From Colwellia polaris (lineage in GTDB: Bacteria > Pseudomonadota > Gammaproteobacteria > Enterobacterales > Alteromonadaceae), in the NCBI RefSeq assembly GCF_002104515.1, contig NZ_NBOE01000010.1:1-64000 (forward strand): a stretch of DNA of 64,000 nt. The letters are read 5' to 3'. The stretch's first letter is position 1, and each line of letters begins with the position of its first letter. The translations under genes and the position numbers were made by a program. This document shows, piece by piece, positions 1 to 8,512 of this stretch. A model generated the notes under the pieces. The model saw only the letters and a list, made by a program, of their open reading frames with translations, did no database searches and was not told the DNA's origin.

Positions 1-8
1 ACCTTTTT

Positions 9-127
9 TGTCTAGCGACAATAGCGACATGGCCCCACCTGATCCCATTCCGAACTCAGAAGTGAAACGTGTTAGCGCCGATGGTAGTGTGGGAGTTCCC
101 ATGTGAGAGTAGGACATTGCTAGGCTT
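9..127 (+). rRNA. rrf: 5S ribosomal RNA
   Basis: The sequence has the conserved 5S core: GGCCCCACCTGATCCCAT, CCGAACTCAGAAGTGAAACG, TTAGCGCCGATGGTAGTGTG and GAGAGTAGG. The 5' strand TGTCTAGC pairs with the 3' strand GCTAGGC to close helix I, so this copy looks complete. It lies at the very start of the window and is therefore the last gene of an rRNA operon whose 23S gene lies just outside. Ends are set by the helix I pairing and may be off by a few bases. Confidence 0.93.
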
Positions 128-138
128 CTATTGAGAAG

Positions 139-167
139 AGCCCGTTACTAAAGTGACGGGCTTTTTG
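139..167 (+). terminator. Intrinsic terminator after the 5S rRNA
   Basis: A GC-rich stem (AGCCCGTTAC, loop TAAA, GTGACGGGCT) is followed directly by TTTTT. This is a textbook rho-independent terminator and would end the rRNA operon. A nearly identical terminator follows the second 5S-like copy. Confidence 0.9.
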
Positions 168-193
168 CTATCTGGAATTTGATAAAATACATA

Positions 194-362
194 TAGCGAA
201 ATGGCCCCACCTGATCCCATTCCGAACTCAGAAGTGACCGCTCTTAGACAGCCTGTCTTCGCGGAATTAGTGCATCCATGCACGTCAACGTGTTAGCGCC
301 GGTGGTAAAGAGCGTGTGGGTGTTCTTCTCTTTTATGTGAGAGTAGGACATTGCTAGGCTTC
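194..362 (+). pseudogene. Disrupted second 5S rRNA copy with hairpin-rich insertions
   Basis: This segment repeats the 5S sequence but is altered. About 47 extra bases follow GAAGTGA; they contain the hairpins GACAGCCTGTC and GTGCATCCATGCAC. Six more bases sit after GGTGGTA, and the helix IV loop is replaced by a longer pyrimidine-rich stretch. The 5' strand of helix I is missing, whereas the 3' half (from ATGTGAGAGTAGG through the terminator) is nearly identical to the first copy. CGCTCTT in the large insertion can pair with AAGAGCG in the small one, making a new stem. A normal 5S RNA fold is not possible, so I call it a pseudogene. It could still be transcribed as a structured RNA. Confidence 0.75.
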
Positions 363-372
363 TATTGAGAAG

Positions 373-402
373 AGCCCGTTACGAAAGTGACGGGCTTTTT
401 GC
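373..402 (+). terminator. Intrinsic terminator after the disrupted 5S copy
   Basis: Stem AGCCCGTTAC / GTGACGGGCT with loop GAAA, followed by TTTTT. It is the same terminator as the one at 139-167 apart from one loop base, which shows that the 5S-terminator block was duplicated as a unit. Confidence 0.88.
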
Positions 403-420
403 TGTCTAAAATCCGCAAAA

Positions 421-516
421 AATAGCTATCAGTTTTGAGCTGTCAGCTGTCAGTTTAAGACATCAAATAATAGCTATCAGTTTTGAACTATCAGCTGTCA
501 GTTTAAAAACTAAAGT
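421..516. repeat. Two tandem copies of a 48-bp repeat
   Basis: Two copies of a unit beginning AATAGCTATCAGTTTTGA start at 421 and 469. Each contains TATCAGCTGTCAG or GTCAGCTGTCAG, the inverse of the CTGACAGCT core in the adjacent array, so the two arrays together form a large inverted structure. Confidence 0.85.
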
Positions 517-532
517 TACTAAAAGATTTTTA

Positions 533-745
533 CTGAAAGCTGACAGCTTAGAACTTACAGCTTTGACTAAAGTTATTTAATAGACCTTTACTGAAAGCTG
601 ACAGCTTAGAACTTACAGCTTTGACTAAAGTCACTAATAGATCTTTACTGAAAGCTGACAGCTTAGAACTTACAGCTTTGACTAAAGTCACTAATAGATC
701 TTTACTGAAAGCTGACAGCTTGGAACTTACAGCTTTGACTAAACT
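533..745. repeat. Tandem array of four 57-58-bp repeats
   Basis: The unit begins CTGAAAGCTGACAGCTT and continues with GAACTTACAGCTTTGACTAAA. Copies start at 533, 591, 648 and 705. The third and fourth are identical over most of their length, which indicates recent expansion. There are no unique spacers, so it is not a CRISPR. The stretch between the 5S copy and the cyclase gene (404-952) holds only these two arrays and AT-rich DNA that probably carries the cyclase promoter. Confidence 0.88.
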
Positions 746-963
746 TACTTAAATCTTACAGTTCGTCCCCACATCTCCTACCAACAATTTTATGCTGAAA
801 TAATTAACCATTTAATCATTAGTATAAAGATGAATGATAAGTTAAATTTTTTATTACTTGTTGAATGAATTGAATTTAGATATTCTAATTTTAATAGCGC
901 AATCTCTAGGGAGACTGTGTTATTAAACAATAATAATAAAACATAGACTCTCAAGGAGCGCTT

Positions 964-1965
964 GTGCTTATTAAAGATAACTTTGATGAGGCACTGAAGT
1001 ACAGTGCATCAACTAATGAATTTTTATCTCATTATCAAATACCACCAAGCCCAGTTAATTATTCCGTCATTTATCTACACATTAGTAACCGTAATGAAAA
1101 ACTAAGTGCAGAGCTGGAAAGACATGTTCAAACATTTCAAGAAGTCGACTTAACGTTTATTGAAGGCCTATTTGAAAAGTACATTTCTAATTCTCATGCT
1201 ATTGATAAGCAAATATTAGATCCCATTGAAAAGTCTTTAACAGCAACGTTAGAAAAAATTAATCTACAAGTCGACAGTGATAAAACAGTAGCTTCAAATC
1301 TAAAAAAAGCTGAAAAAGCGTTAACTAAGCATGAATACCATAAATCCATGCAAAATATTGTTTCATTTTTAATGAACAATATAACTGCCTCACAGCAACA
1401 ACACAGTGATCTTTCTCTGGAGTTAACACGCACTTGTGGTGAAGTTAGTTTCTTAAAAGCGAAGCTTGAGGCGGCACGTCATGAGGCAATACTAGATTCT
1501 TTAACTGGTTTATATAATCGACGTGGCTGTGATATAAAGCTAAAAGAGCTCGATATAGAACAAGTCCACTCATCGTTAGCAATTGATATTGACCATTTTA
1601 AAAATATAAACGATCAATTCGGTCACTTTATTGGTGACAAGGTTATAGAGCGCATTGCGAAAGTAATTAAAACATCAATATCAGCTCAAGATATTGCTGT
1701 TCGCTTTGGTGGGGAAGAATTTATTGTTGTAATGGTTAATAAAACTATGTCACAAGCGCATGAGGTAGCAGAAAAAATTAGGCTAGCCATTTCGCAATTG
1801 AAGTTAATGCAACGAGACTCTAAAGCTTACTTACCCAAAATTTCAGTATCTATTGGTATTGCTGAGCGCCAAGAAGAATTAAATTGGACTGCAGTATTTG
1901 AACAAGCGGATACCGCTTTGTATCAAGCTAAAAACAGTGGCAGGAATAGAAGCGTGTGCTTATGA
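964..1965 (+). CDS. Diguanylate cyclase (GGDEF domain)
   Basis: A 333-residue cytoplasmic protein that should make cyclic di-GMP from two GTP. It starts with GTG, chosen because AAGGAG lies at 953-958. The N-terminal 160 residues are a helical region with the PPSPVNY pattern seen in many GGDEF proteins. The GGDEF domain follows, with DSLTGLYNRRG near residue 180 and the active-site GGEEF at 249-253. The inhibitory I-site RxxD is incomplete: serine 240 stands where arginine is expected, although Asp243 remains, so product inhibition is probably weak. There are no membrane segments. It is a single gene behind the rRNA region and converges on the next gene with only 24 bases between. Confidence 0.9.
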   Translation: MLIKDNFDEALKYSASTNEFLSHYQIPPSPVNYSVIYLHISNRNEKLSAELERHVQTFQEVDLTFIEGLFEKYISNSHAIDKQILDPIEKSLTATLEKINLQVDSDKTVASNLKKAEKALTKHEYHKSMQNIVSFLMNNITASQQQHSDLSLELTRTCGEVSFLKAKLEAARHEAILDSLTGLYNRRGCDIKLKELDIEQVHSSLAIDIDHFKNINDQFGHFIGDKVIERIAKVIKTSISAQDIAVRFGGEEFIVVMVNKTMSQAHEVAEKIRLAISQLKLMQRDSKAYLPKISVSIGIAERQEELNWTAVFEQADTALYQAKNSGRNRSVCL

Positions 1966-1989
1966 TTTTGGTGTAATGTACTTAGGTTA

Positions 1990-2379
1990 TTACGGGCTCT
2001 CGCCAAACTCCAATACATCAATAACTCTTCTAGCTTCTGCTATGGTGCAATCTGTGCGTTGCATTAACTCTGACACAGTAATTCCTGAATTCTTTTTAGC
2101 AATTGCTAATAACATATCAAAGCCTAAGTTTTTACTCTGTTTGGATATATGAACAGCAACCCATTGCCAACTTGATTCTTCACTTTGTTCTATGAGGCTG
2201 GTTATATTTTCTAGTTGTTCGAAAGTAGCTTTTAACTGCCAATTGCGTGAGCGTCCAATACGATTAAGTTCGCAACCTTGCGCTCTTATTAATGATTTAA
2301 GTGCGTAAGCTTTTAATACTCGGCGTAAAAAAGACGGTAGCGTTATATAAGGAATGTTGCTTTTAGGTGTTTTCATCAT
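1990..2379 (-). CDS. Small conserved protein, ribosome-recycling-factor-family-like
   Basis: 129 residues with no signal peptide or membrane segment. The N-terminal half (TLPSFLRR, GCELNRIGRSRNWQL) resembles a small gammaproteobacterial family usually annotated as ribosome recycling factor family; that name does not imply proven RRF activity. The C-terminal half (ITVSELMQRTDCTIAEARRV) looks like a helix-turn-helix-like segment. It lies downstream of the 254-residue gene on the same strand, separated by a perfect inverted repeat. The family call is from memory of the motif and is tentative. Confidence 0.6.
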   Translation of the reverse strand: MMKTPKSNIPYITLPSFLRRVLKAYALKSLIRAQGCELNRIGRSRNWQLKATFEQLENITSLIEQSEESSWQWVAVHISKQSKNLGFDMLLAIAKKNSGITVSELMQRTDCTIAEARRVIDVLEFGESP

Positions 2380-2385
2380 TAGCTA

Positions 2386-2419
2386 GAAGTAAAACCAATG
2401 TATTTATTGGTTTTACTTC
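2386..2419. repeat. Perfect 14-bp inverted repeat between two minus-strand genes
   Basis: Arms GAAGTAAAACCAAT (2386-2399) and its exact reverse complement (2406-2419) flank the loop GTATTT. No T-run follows on the minus strand, so it is not a classic terminator. It could stabilise or attenuate the transcript from the 254-residue gene into the 129-residue gene. Confidence 0.75.
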
Positions 2420-2429
2420 AGTGTATTGT

Positions 2430-3194
2430 TTACCACTTTTTCTTTGGCTGGAATAATAAATCTAAATCATCTTCTTCAGATTTTGCTTTTTTAGCGGCAT
2501 CTTTCGCATTAGTATTTTTTAAAGCAGAGGTTATTTCTTCGAGTATATTACTGATTTCTTGTTTCTTTACAGTGCAATACTCGGTTTGAATTGGGTTTTC
2601 AGCGATTGTTTGAAGTGCTTTCTCTAAATACTGTCTAGATGAACCTAACATTTCTTTTTGGTACGCGATCATGCCTCTTTTTTGTAAGGTTTCAACACCT
2701 ATTTTAAGTTGCATTGCAGATAGCTTATTATCTTCTTGCGTAAAAGTTTGTGGATCTAAGTTGCCTTTAGTTTGCTCAGATTTTAATGTTATTCGTAATT
2801 TTTTTATGCACTGTAAAACGCTAACAAGTTGTTGTTCACTGTCGGGTAAGGTAAAACTTTGCTCGCTTGCGGCTTCAGCTTTATTGGATTTACTCGCATT
2901 AACTCGAGTTTCCATTTCTTTAACACGGGCTATTAATTGTTTATTCTCTGGCAATATCTCCGCCATGGTTTTGGCAGCATTTAGGCTTCGATTATTTAAT
3001 ATAACAACTAAATTTGGGTTGCTAGGTAAATTAGCAATACTTAGTAGGAGTTCTTCTGTTTCATCGATAATAGCTTTTTGTTTAGCTGCTTTTCCGCGCT
3101 TTTCTTGCTCTACTTTTTCTCTATGTTGCTGTATAGCACTCACTACCACTACAATGATAATTAAAGCGATAATTAAAGCGATGATAATGCCCAT
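2430..3194 (-). CDS. Membrane-anchored coiled-coil protein of unknown function
   Basis: 254 residues. The N-terminus is a single very hydrophobic segment (IIIALIIALIIIVVVVSAI, about residues 3-21), followed at once by a charged region rich in lysine and glutamate (about 22-60). The rest is predicted to be helical, with likely coiled coils, and ends in a basic tail (QPKKKW). This suggests a protein tethered in the inner membrane with a cytoplasmic helical body. I do not recognise a catalytic motif. Similar proteins in related marine bacteria carry only vague names. It probably shares a transcript with the 129-residue gene downstream. Confidence 0.65.
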   Translation of the reverse strand: MGIIIALIIALIIIVVVVSAIQQHREKVEQEKRGKAAKQKAIIDETEELLLSIANLPSNPNLVVILNNRSLNAAKTMAEILPENKQLIARVKEMETRVNASKSNKAEAASEQSFTLPDSEQQLVSVLQCIKKLRITLKSEQTKGNLDPQTFTQEDNKLSAMQLKIGVETLQKRGMIAYQKEMLGSSRQYLEKALQTIAENPIQTEYCTVKKQEISNILEEITSALKNTNAKDAAKKAKSEEDDLDLLFQPKKKW

Positions 3195-3448
3195 GTTTAA
3201 TACTCAGTTTTTTGAAAATACAAATTCTAATACAGCAGTTTACAAAAATTGTTAGGTGAAGCAAAGCACAAAGCGTTTTCTTTTGATTATTTCTCTAAAT
3301 GGTTACCTTAGTTTGATTTTATTCGTTCATTAATGCGATCTGATTTAAGTCTATATAGGTGAATTTAGAATATTATTTACGCAAATTTTAAAAAAATATG
3401 GAATAAATGTGCAATTAAGTATATATTTTTCGTCTAAGAAAACTCTGA

Positions 3449-4432
<984 letters not shown>

Positions 4433-4462
4433 TAGCTAGGCAACTGATTAAGTTTACATCAT

Positions 4463-4493
4463 AAAAAAACCGTATTTTAAATACGGTTTTTTT
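4463..4493. terminator. Bidirectional terminator after cysB
   Basis: A run of A, then CCGTATTT, a short loop, AAATACGG and a run of T. It can stop transcription on either strand: rightward from cysB and leftward from sdaA. Confidence 0.85.
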
Positions 4494-4601
4494 ATTGTTT
4501 TTTAAGAGGAATATTGGGCGAATTATCGTGCATTATAACTCGACATTAGTTGATAAGATTTTACACGCTATGTTTATAAATAGCCGAATGCAATATTGTA
4601 T

Positions 4602-4641
4602 TTAACTTATTAACTTATTAACTTATTAACTTATTAACTTA
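4602..4641. repeat. Five tandem copies of an 8-bp repeat
   Basis: TTAACTTA repeated five times head to tail, ending five bases before the sdaA stop codon. A slippage-prone microsatellite in the 3' untranslated region. It is not in a coding frame. Confidence 0.9.
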
Positions 4642-4646
4642 ACACG

Positions 4647-6023
4647 TTAACATTCTGTAATATTAACCGCTAAACCGCCGCGCGATGTTTCTTTATATTT
4701 AGTCTTCATATCATTACCTGTATCCCACATAGTTTTAATTACTTTGTCTAATGATACCTTTTGTACTCCTGTGCCTCTAAGAGCCAAACGAGAAGCGTTA
4801 ATTGCCTTTACTGAGCCCATAGCGTTTCGCTCAATGCAAGGAACTTGTACCAAACCGCCAACAGGGTCACAAGTTAAGCCTAAATTGTGTTCCATGCCAA
4901 TTTCTGCAGCATTTTCTACCTGTTGAGGTGTGCCACCCATTATTTCGGTTAGTGCACCTGCAGCCATTGAACATGCTACACCTACTTCTGCTTGGCAACC
5001 GCCTTCTGCACCTGAAATGGTTGCATTGGTTTTGTATAAAATACCAATTGCCGCAGCGGTTAATAAATAACGAATACAGTCTTGATCATTAACCGGCTTA
5101 ATAAATTTATCGTAGTAAGATAAAACTGCAGGTAATATACCTGCTGCACCATTTGTTGGTGCTGTTACCACTCTGCTGCCAGCGGCATTTTCTTCATTAA
5201 CTGCTAAAGCAAATAGGTTAACCCAATCCATAGCTGAAAGAGGATCCGTGTTTTTTTCAACGCACAGTGCTCTATGCAATGCGGGTGCTCTTCGCGTAAC
5301 TTTTAAACCACCGGGTAAAATTCCTTCTGTTACTATGCCTCGAGAAATACTAGCCTTCATAGCATCCCATATTTCTATAAGACCTGAACGTATGCTTGAC
5401 TCGTCTTGCAAACATTTCTCGTTGTCCATCATAATAGTACTTATACTTAGGCCTTTTTCATTCGCTAGTTTCAATAGCTCATCGGCGCTAGAAAATCGAT
5501 GTGGGCGGTCAATGTTGGCATGGGTTGATAATGCTTTATCTTTTTCTTTTTCAAAGTCGCAGTCTTTAACAATAAAGCCGCCACCAATTGAATAATAGGT
5601 TTCTTCAAAGATCACCTCATCATTACTGTATGCAAAAAATGTCATTGCGTTAGCGTGTGCAGGTAAGGTTTTTCTTCGATGATAAATAATAGCGTTCGAT
5701 TTAGGAAACGAGATTAAATGTTCTTTGTTGAGGTTTATTTTCTCGCTTGCAACCACATCAGCCAGTATAGACTCAATAGAATCTACAGGAATAGTTTCTG
5801 GACTTTCTCCAGTTAATCCTAAAATAACAGCTTTACCAGTACCGTGGCCTATACCTGTTTGGCCTAACGAACCAAACAGCTCACACTTCACACGATCCGT
5901 TTTAACTAGCTTATTTTCAGCTATAAGGTTATCAACAAATAATTTTGCTGCTTTCATTGGACCAACGGTATGAGAACTGGATGGACCAATTCCGATTGAA
6001 AACATATCAAATACACTAATCAT
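4647..6023 (-). CDS. sdaA: L-serine ammonia-lyase (iron-sulfur type)
   Basis: Deaminates L-serine to pyruvate and ammonia using an oxygen-sensitive 4Fe-4S cluster. The single-chain form is 458 residues: a beta domain (SIGIGPSSSHTVGPMKAA, about 9-26) followed by the catalytic alpha domain. Cysteines fall at 343 (AEGGCQAEVG), 385 (LTCDPVGG) and 396 (VPCIERN), and the last residue is Cys458 (ITEC). This is the exact arrangement described for the Legionella enzyme, where the C-terminal cysteine caps the cluster (tail-in-mouth). It lies downstream of pabB and nudL on the same strand, the same order as in E. coli, with 175 bases between nudL and sdaA, so it probably has its own promoter. Confidence 0.96.
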   Translation of the reverse strand: MISVFDMFSIGIGPSSSHTVGPMKAAKLFVDNLIAENKLVKTDRVKCELFGSLGQTGIGHGTGKAVILGLTGESPETIPVDSIESILADVVASEKINLNKEHLISFPKSNAIIYHRRKTLPAHANAMTFFAYSNDEVIFEETYYSIGGGFIVKDCDFEKEKDKALSTHANIDRPHRFSSADELLKLANEKGLSISTIMMDNEKCLQDESSIRSGLIEIWDAMKASISRGIVTEGILPGGLKVTRRAPALHRALCVEKNTDPLSAMDWVNLFALAVNEENAAGSRVVTAPTNGAAGILPAVLSYYDKFIKPVNDQDCIRYLLTAAAIGILYKTNATISGAEGGCQAEVGVACSMAAGALTEIMGGTPQQVENAAEIGMEHNLGLTCDPVGGLVQVPCIERNAMGSVKAINASRLALRGTGVQKVSLDKVIKTMWDTGNDMKTKYKETSRGGLAVNITEC

Positions 6024-6198
6024 AAGAAAACCTGAATAAATACTGTTAAATGTAGAGGTAAATAAAATTTTGTTCGGTTATTGTAGCTGAAAGAATTCAG
6101 CATTGATAACAAAATGTATATTTAGGTGGAATGTATTATAGCTAAAATTAATGACTAGGCTGTAAAATAACTCAATGAATGACATAGCCTAAACGGGA

Positions 6199-6777
6199 TT
6201 AATTGTCTTGATTTAGTAGGGTACTTAAATCATGTAACATAGCGGCGGTTGCGCCCCAAATATTATATTTTTTATAAGGCATAAAATGTACGTTATGTTG
6301 TTTACCATAATGATATACAGGTATTTGAATATGATGTTGTCGGTGTAGAAAGTGTGTTAAAGGCACATGGAAAACTTCTGCTACTTCGTTTTTGTCAATG
6401 TGATAACTTTTTTGGTTAGAAACCATCGCAATGATAGGCGTTACTTCATAACCTGAAATGGTTTGATAAGGCTGAAGTTGACCAATAACATCTATACAAG
6501 AAGGTTCTAGCCCTATTTCTTCATGTGTTTCTCGCAGCGCTGTTGCGGTTATATCTAGATCAAACTTTTCGACTTTTCCGCCCGGAAAACTCACTTGCCC
6601 AGGGTGATGAGTTAAGTGACTAGCACGTTTCGTTAATACTACTTCTAGCTGATTGTTATAACTCAAAATAGGGATCAATACAGCCGCACTTTTTAACTGT
6701 TGTTGATAACGAAATTTATGCGCTGAAACAGGCAAAGATTGCATTTGAAAGCGCTGAATAAATTCTTCTTTTGTCAT
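6199..6777 (-). CDS. nudL: CoA pyrophosphatase, Nudix hydrolase
   Basis: 192 residues. Hydrolyses CoA-type dinucleotides to phosphopantetheine and adenosine 3',5'-bisphosphate; the physiological role is uncertain. The CoA-Nudix signature LTKRASHLTHHPGQVSFPGG runs straight into a Nudix box (GGKVEKFDLDITATALRETH, then EEIGL). The first acidic residue of the box is aspartate, as in other NudL proteins. It is 80 bases downstream of pabB on the same strand, the pairing found in E. coli, so the two are probably co-transcribed. Confidence 0.9.
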   Translation of the reverse strand: MTKEEFIQRFQMQSLPVSAHKFRYQQQLKSAAVLIPILSYNNQLEVVLTKRASHLTHHPGQVSFPGGKVEKFDLDITATALRETHEEIGLEPSCIDVIGQLQPYQTISGYEVTPIIAMVSNQKSYHIDKNEVAEVFHVPLTHFLHRQHHIQIPVYHYGKQHNVHFMPYKKYNIWGATAAMLHDLSTLLNQDN

Positions 6778-6857
6778 ACAACGTTTGTCACTTAAGTATA
6801 GCTATAGCGATAGCAGGAAATAATTGATGAGAGCTTCAGTAAATAAACTTATTATAG

Positions 6858-8336
6858 TTATTCTGACAAGTTTAACTTACTTAGTATCGGTAAAATTTTA
6901 TTCACTTTATCGTAAGTTTCCTGGTACTCACTGTCAACGTTTGAATCTATCACCACACCGCCGCCTGCCCAACAGTGAATTTGTTGTTGATGACAAACTA
7001 AGGTGCGAATAGTTATGCTAGTATCCATATTGCCACAAGCTGATATATAACCAATTGATCCACAATAAACGCTGCGTTGATTTGGCTCTAACTCTTCAAT
7101 AATGTCCATGGCCCTTATTTTGGGAGCACCCGTAATTGAACCCCCTGGAAATGCTGCGCGAAGTAGGTCATTTGCATCATATTTTGGGTTGAGTTCGCCT
7201 TCTACTGTGCTCACTAAATGATGTACTGCCGGAAAACTTTCAATAACAAATAATGCTGGGACCTTGACCGAACCCGGTGTGCAAACTCGGCTGATGTCGT
7301 TACGCAATAGGTCAACGATCATCAAGTTTTCTGCTTTATCTTTACTGGCATTTTGGAGTTCGTCAGCATTGGCTTGATCGATTGCAGCATTTTCATGGCG
7401 AGGCCGAGTGCCTTTAATCGGTTTACTTTGTACTTTATTATCAACTAATCTTAAAAAACGCTCAGGTGAAATACTTAAAATAGCACTATTTTCAAAGCGT
7501 AGAAAAGCGGAGAAAGGAGCCTTGTTTTCTTGTCTTAAGGCACAATAGGCTTGAAATTCATTGCCCGTATATTCTGCACTGAAACGCTGCGCTAAGTTGA
7601 TTTGATAACAATCACCTGAGAGCAAATAGTTTTGCACTTGTTCGAATTTTTCGTGATATTGTTCAGGCTGCATATTTGACTGCCAAGGTGTGGTAAGTTG
7701 AAAATCAGTTTGGTGTAAATTTTCGGTTCTTACTTTATCGCTGTTAAGGTTTTTACTTAATAAGCCATTAATAAGTGTTTCTATTTCTGATCTTTTTTCG
7801 TCAAGGCATAGCAACCAAACTTGTTGAGATTTTCGCTCAAAAATAATCGCTTGTTGATAAATACCAACAGACATTTCGGGTATAGCTATATCTTTATTAT
7901 TTTTTTGTTTTATTACTTCAAAACGTTTACCTAAATCGTAAGAAAAATAACCTACAGCTCCACCTTTGAATGGTAATTCAATTGACGGTAGCTTAATGTT
8001 ATTAAAGCACGTCTTTTGTTCTTGCTGCACAATGAATAGTGGGTCTTGATCACTTTGATATTGTTTATTAGTGTGAAGATTTTTAACCGTGGTTATTTTA
8101 TCCAAGGTAGTTACTGTGATAGTAGGTTGCCAAACTAAAATATCGTAACAGCTATCAATATGCTCACTTTCACTAGAGTCTAACCACATAGCCCAAGGCT
8201 GATCGGCAATAGAGGCAAAAAGAGATTGACTATTAAACGCTAATATATTTGTTAACGGTTTAGCTGATAACGTACTTGATAGTTTATTTACTGGTTTGGC
8301 TGGCAAAGTATTCTCACACAATTTATATTTAGTCAT
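6858..8336 (-). CDS. pabB: Aminodeoxychorismate synthase component I
   Basis: Converts chorismate plus ammonia to 4-amino-4-deoxychorismate, the first step to p-aminobenzoate and folate; the glutaminase subunit PabA is not in this window. The N-terminal domain (about 1-230) is followed by the chorismate-binding domain, with the KPIKGTRPR motif that distinguishes PabB from anthranilate synthase, FPGGSITGAPKIRAMDIIEE, and the C-terminal GGGVVIDSNVDSEYQET. I chose the ATG at 8336 because it has a weak AGG five bases upstream. An in-frame ATG at 8357 would add seven residues. It heads the pabB-nudL unit and diverges from fumarase. Confidence 0.93.
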   Translation of the reverse strand: MTKYKLCENTLPAKPVNKLSSTLSAKPLTNILAFNSQSLFASIADQPWAMWLDSSESEHIDSCYDILVWQPTITVTTLDKITTVKNLHTNKQYQSDQDPLFIVQQEQKTCFNNIKLPSIELPFKGGAVGYFSYDLGKRFEVIKQKNNKDIAIPEMSVGIYQQAIIFERKSQQVWLLCLDEKRSEIETLINGLLSKNLNSDKVRTENLHQTDFQLTTPWQSNMQPEQYHEKFEQVQNYLLSGDCYQINLAQRFSAEYTGNEFQAYCALRQENKAPFSAFLRFENSAILSISPERFLRLVDNKVQSKPIKGTRPRHENAAIDQANADELQNASKDKAENLMIVDLLRNDISRVCTPGSVKVPALFVIESFPAVHHLVSTVEGELNPKYDANDLLRAAFPGGSITGAPKIRAMDIIEELEPNQRSVYCGSIGYISACGNMDTSITIRTLVCHQQQIHCWAGGGVVIDSNVDSEYQETYDKVNKILPILSKLNLSE

Positions 8337-8512
8337 TATACCTATAGCGAATGCCATTGGCGTTATGACAAGACTTTAAATCTCATAACAATATTACAAT
8401 GTAAATTAATAGAGCATTTGATACTGGTAGCTATTTAACAAGCAAGGTATGATATCGGCAAATTTATAACTTTCAACTTTTCTCGCGCCCAATTAATAAA
8501 AAAGAGACCGTT

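Noticed and set aside
533-745. Regularly spaced repeats resembling a CRISPR array
   Set aside because: The whole 57-58-bp unit repeats with no variable spacer, and no cas gene is near.
2398-3255. Plus-strand open frames opposite the 254-residue gene
   Set aside because: They are antisense shadows; the minus-strand frame has a clear membrane anchor, charged helices and good coding character.
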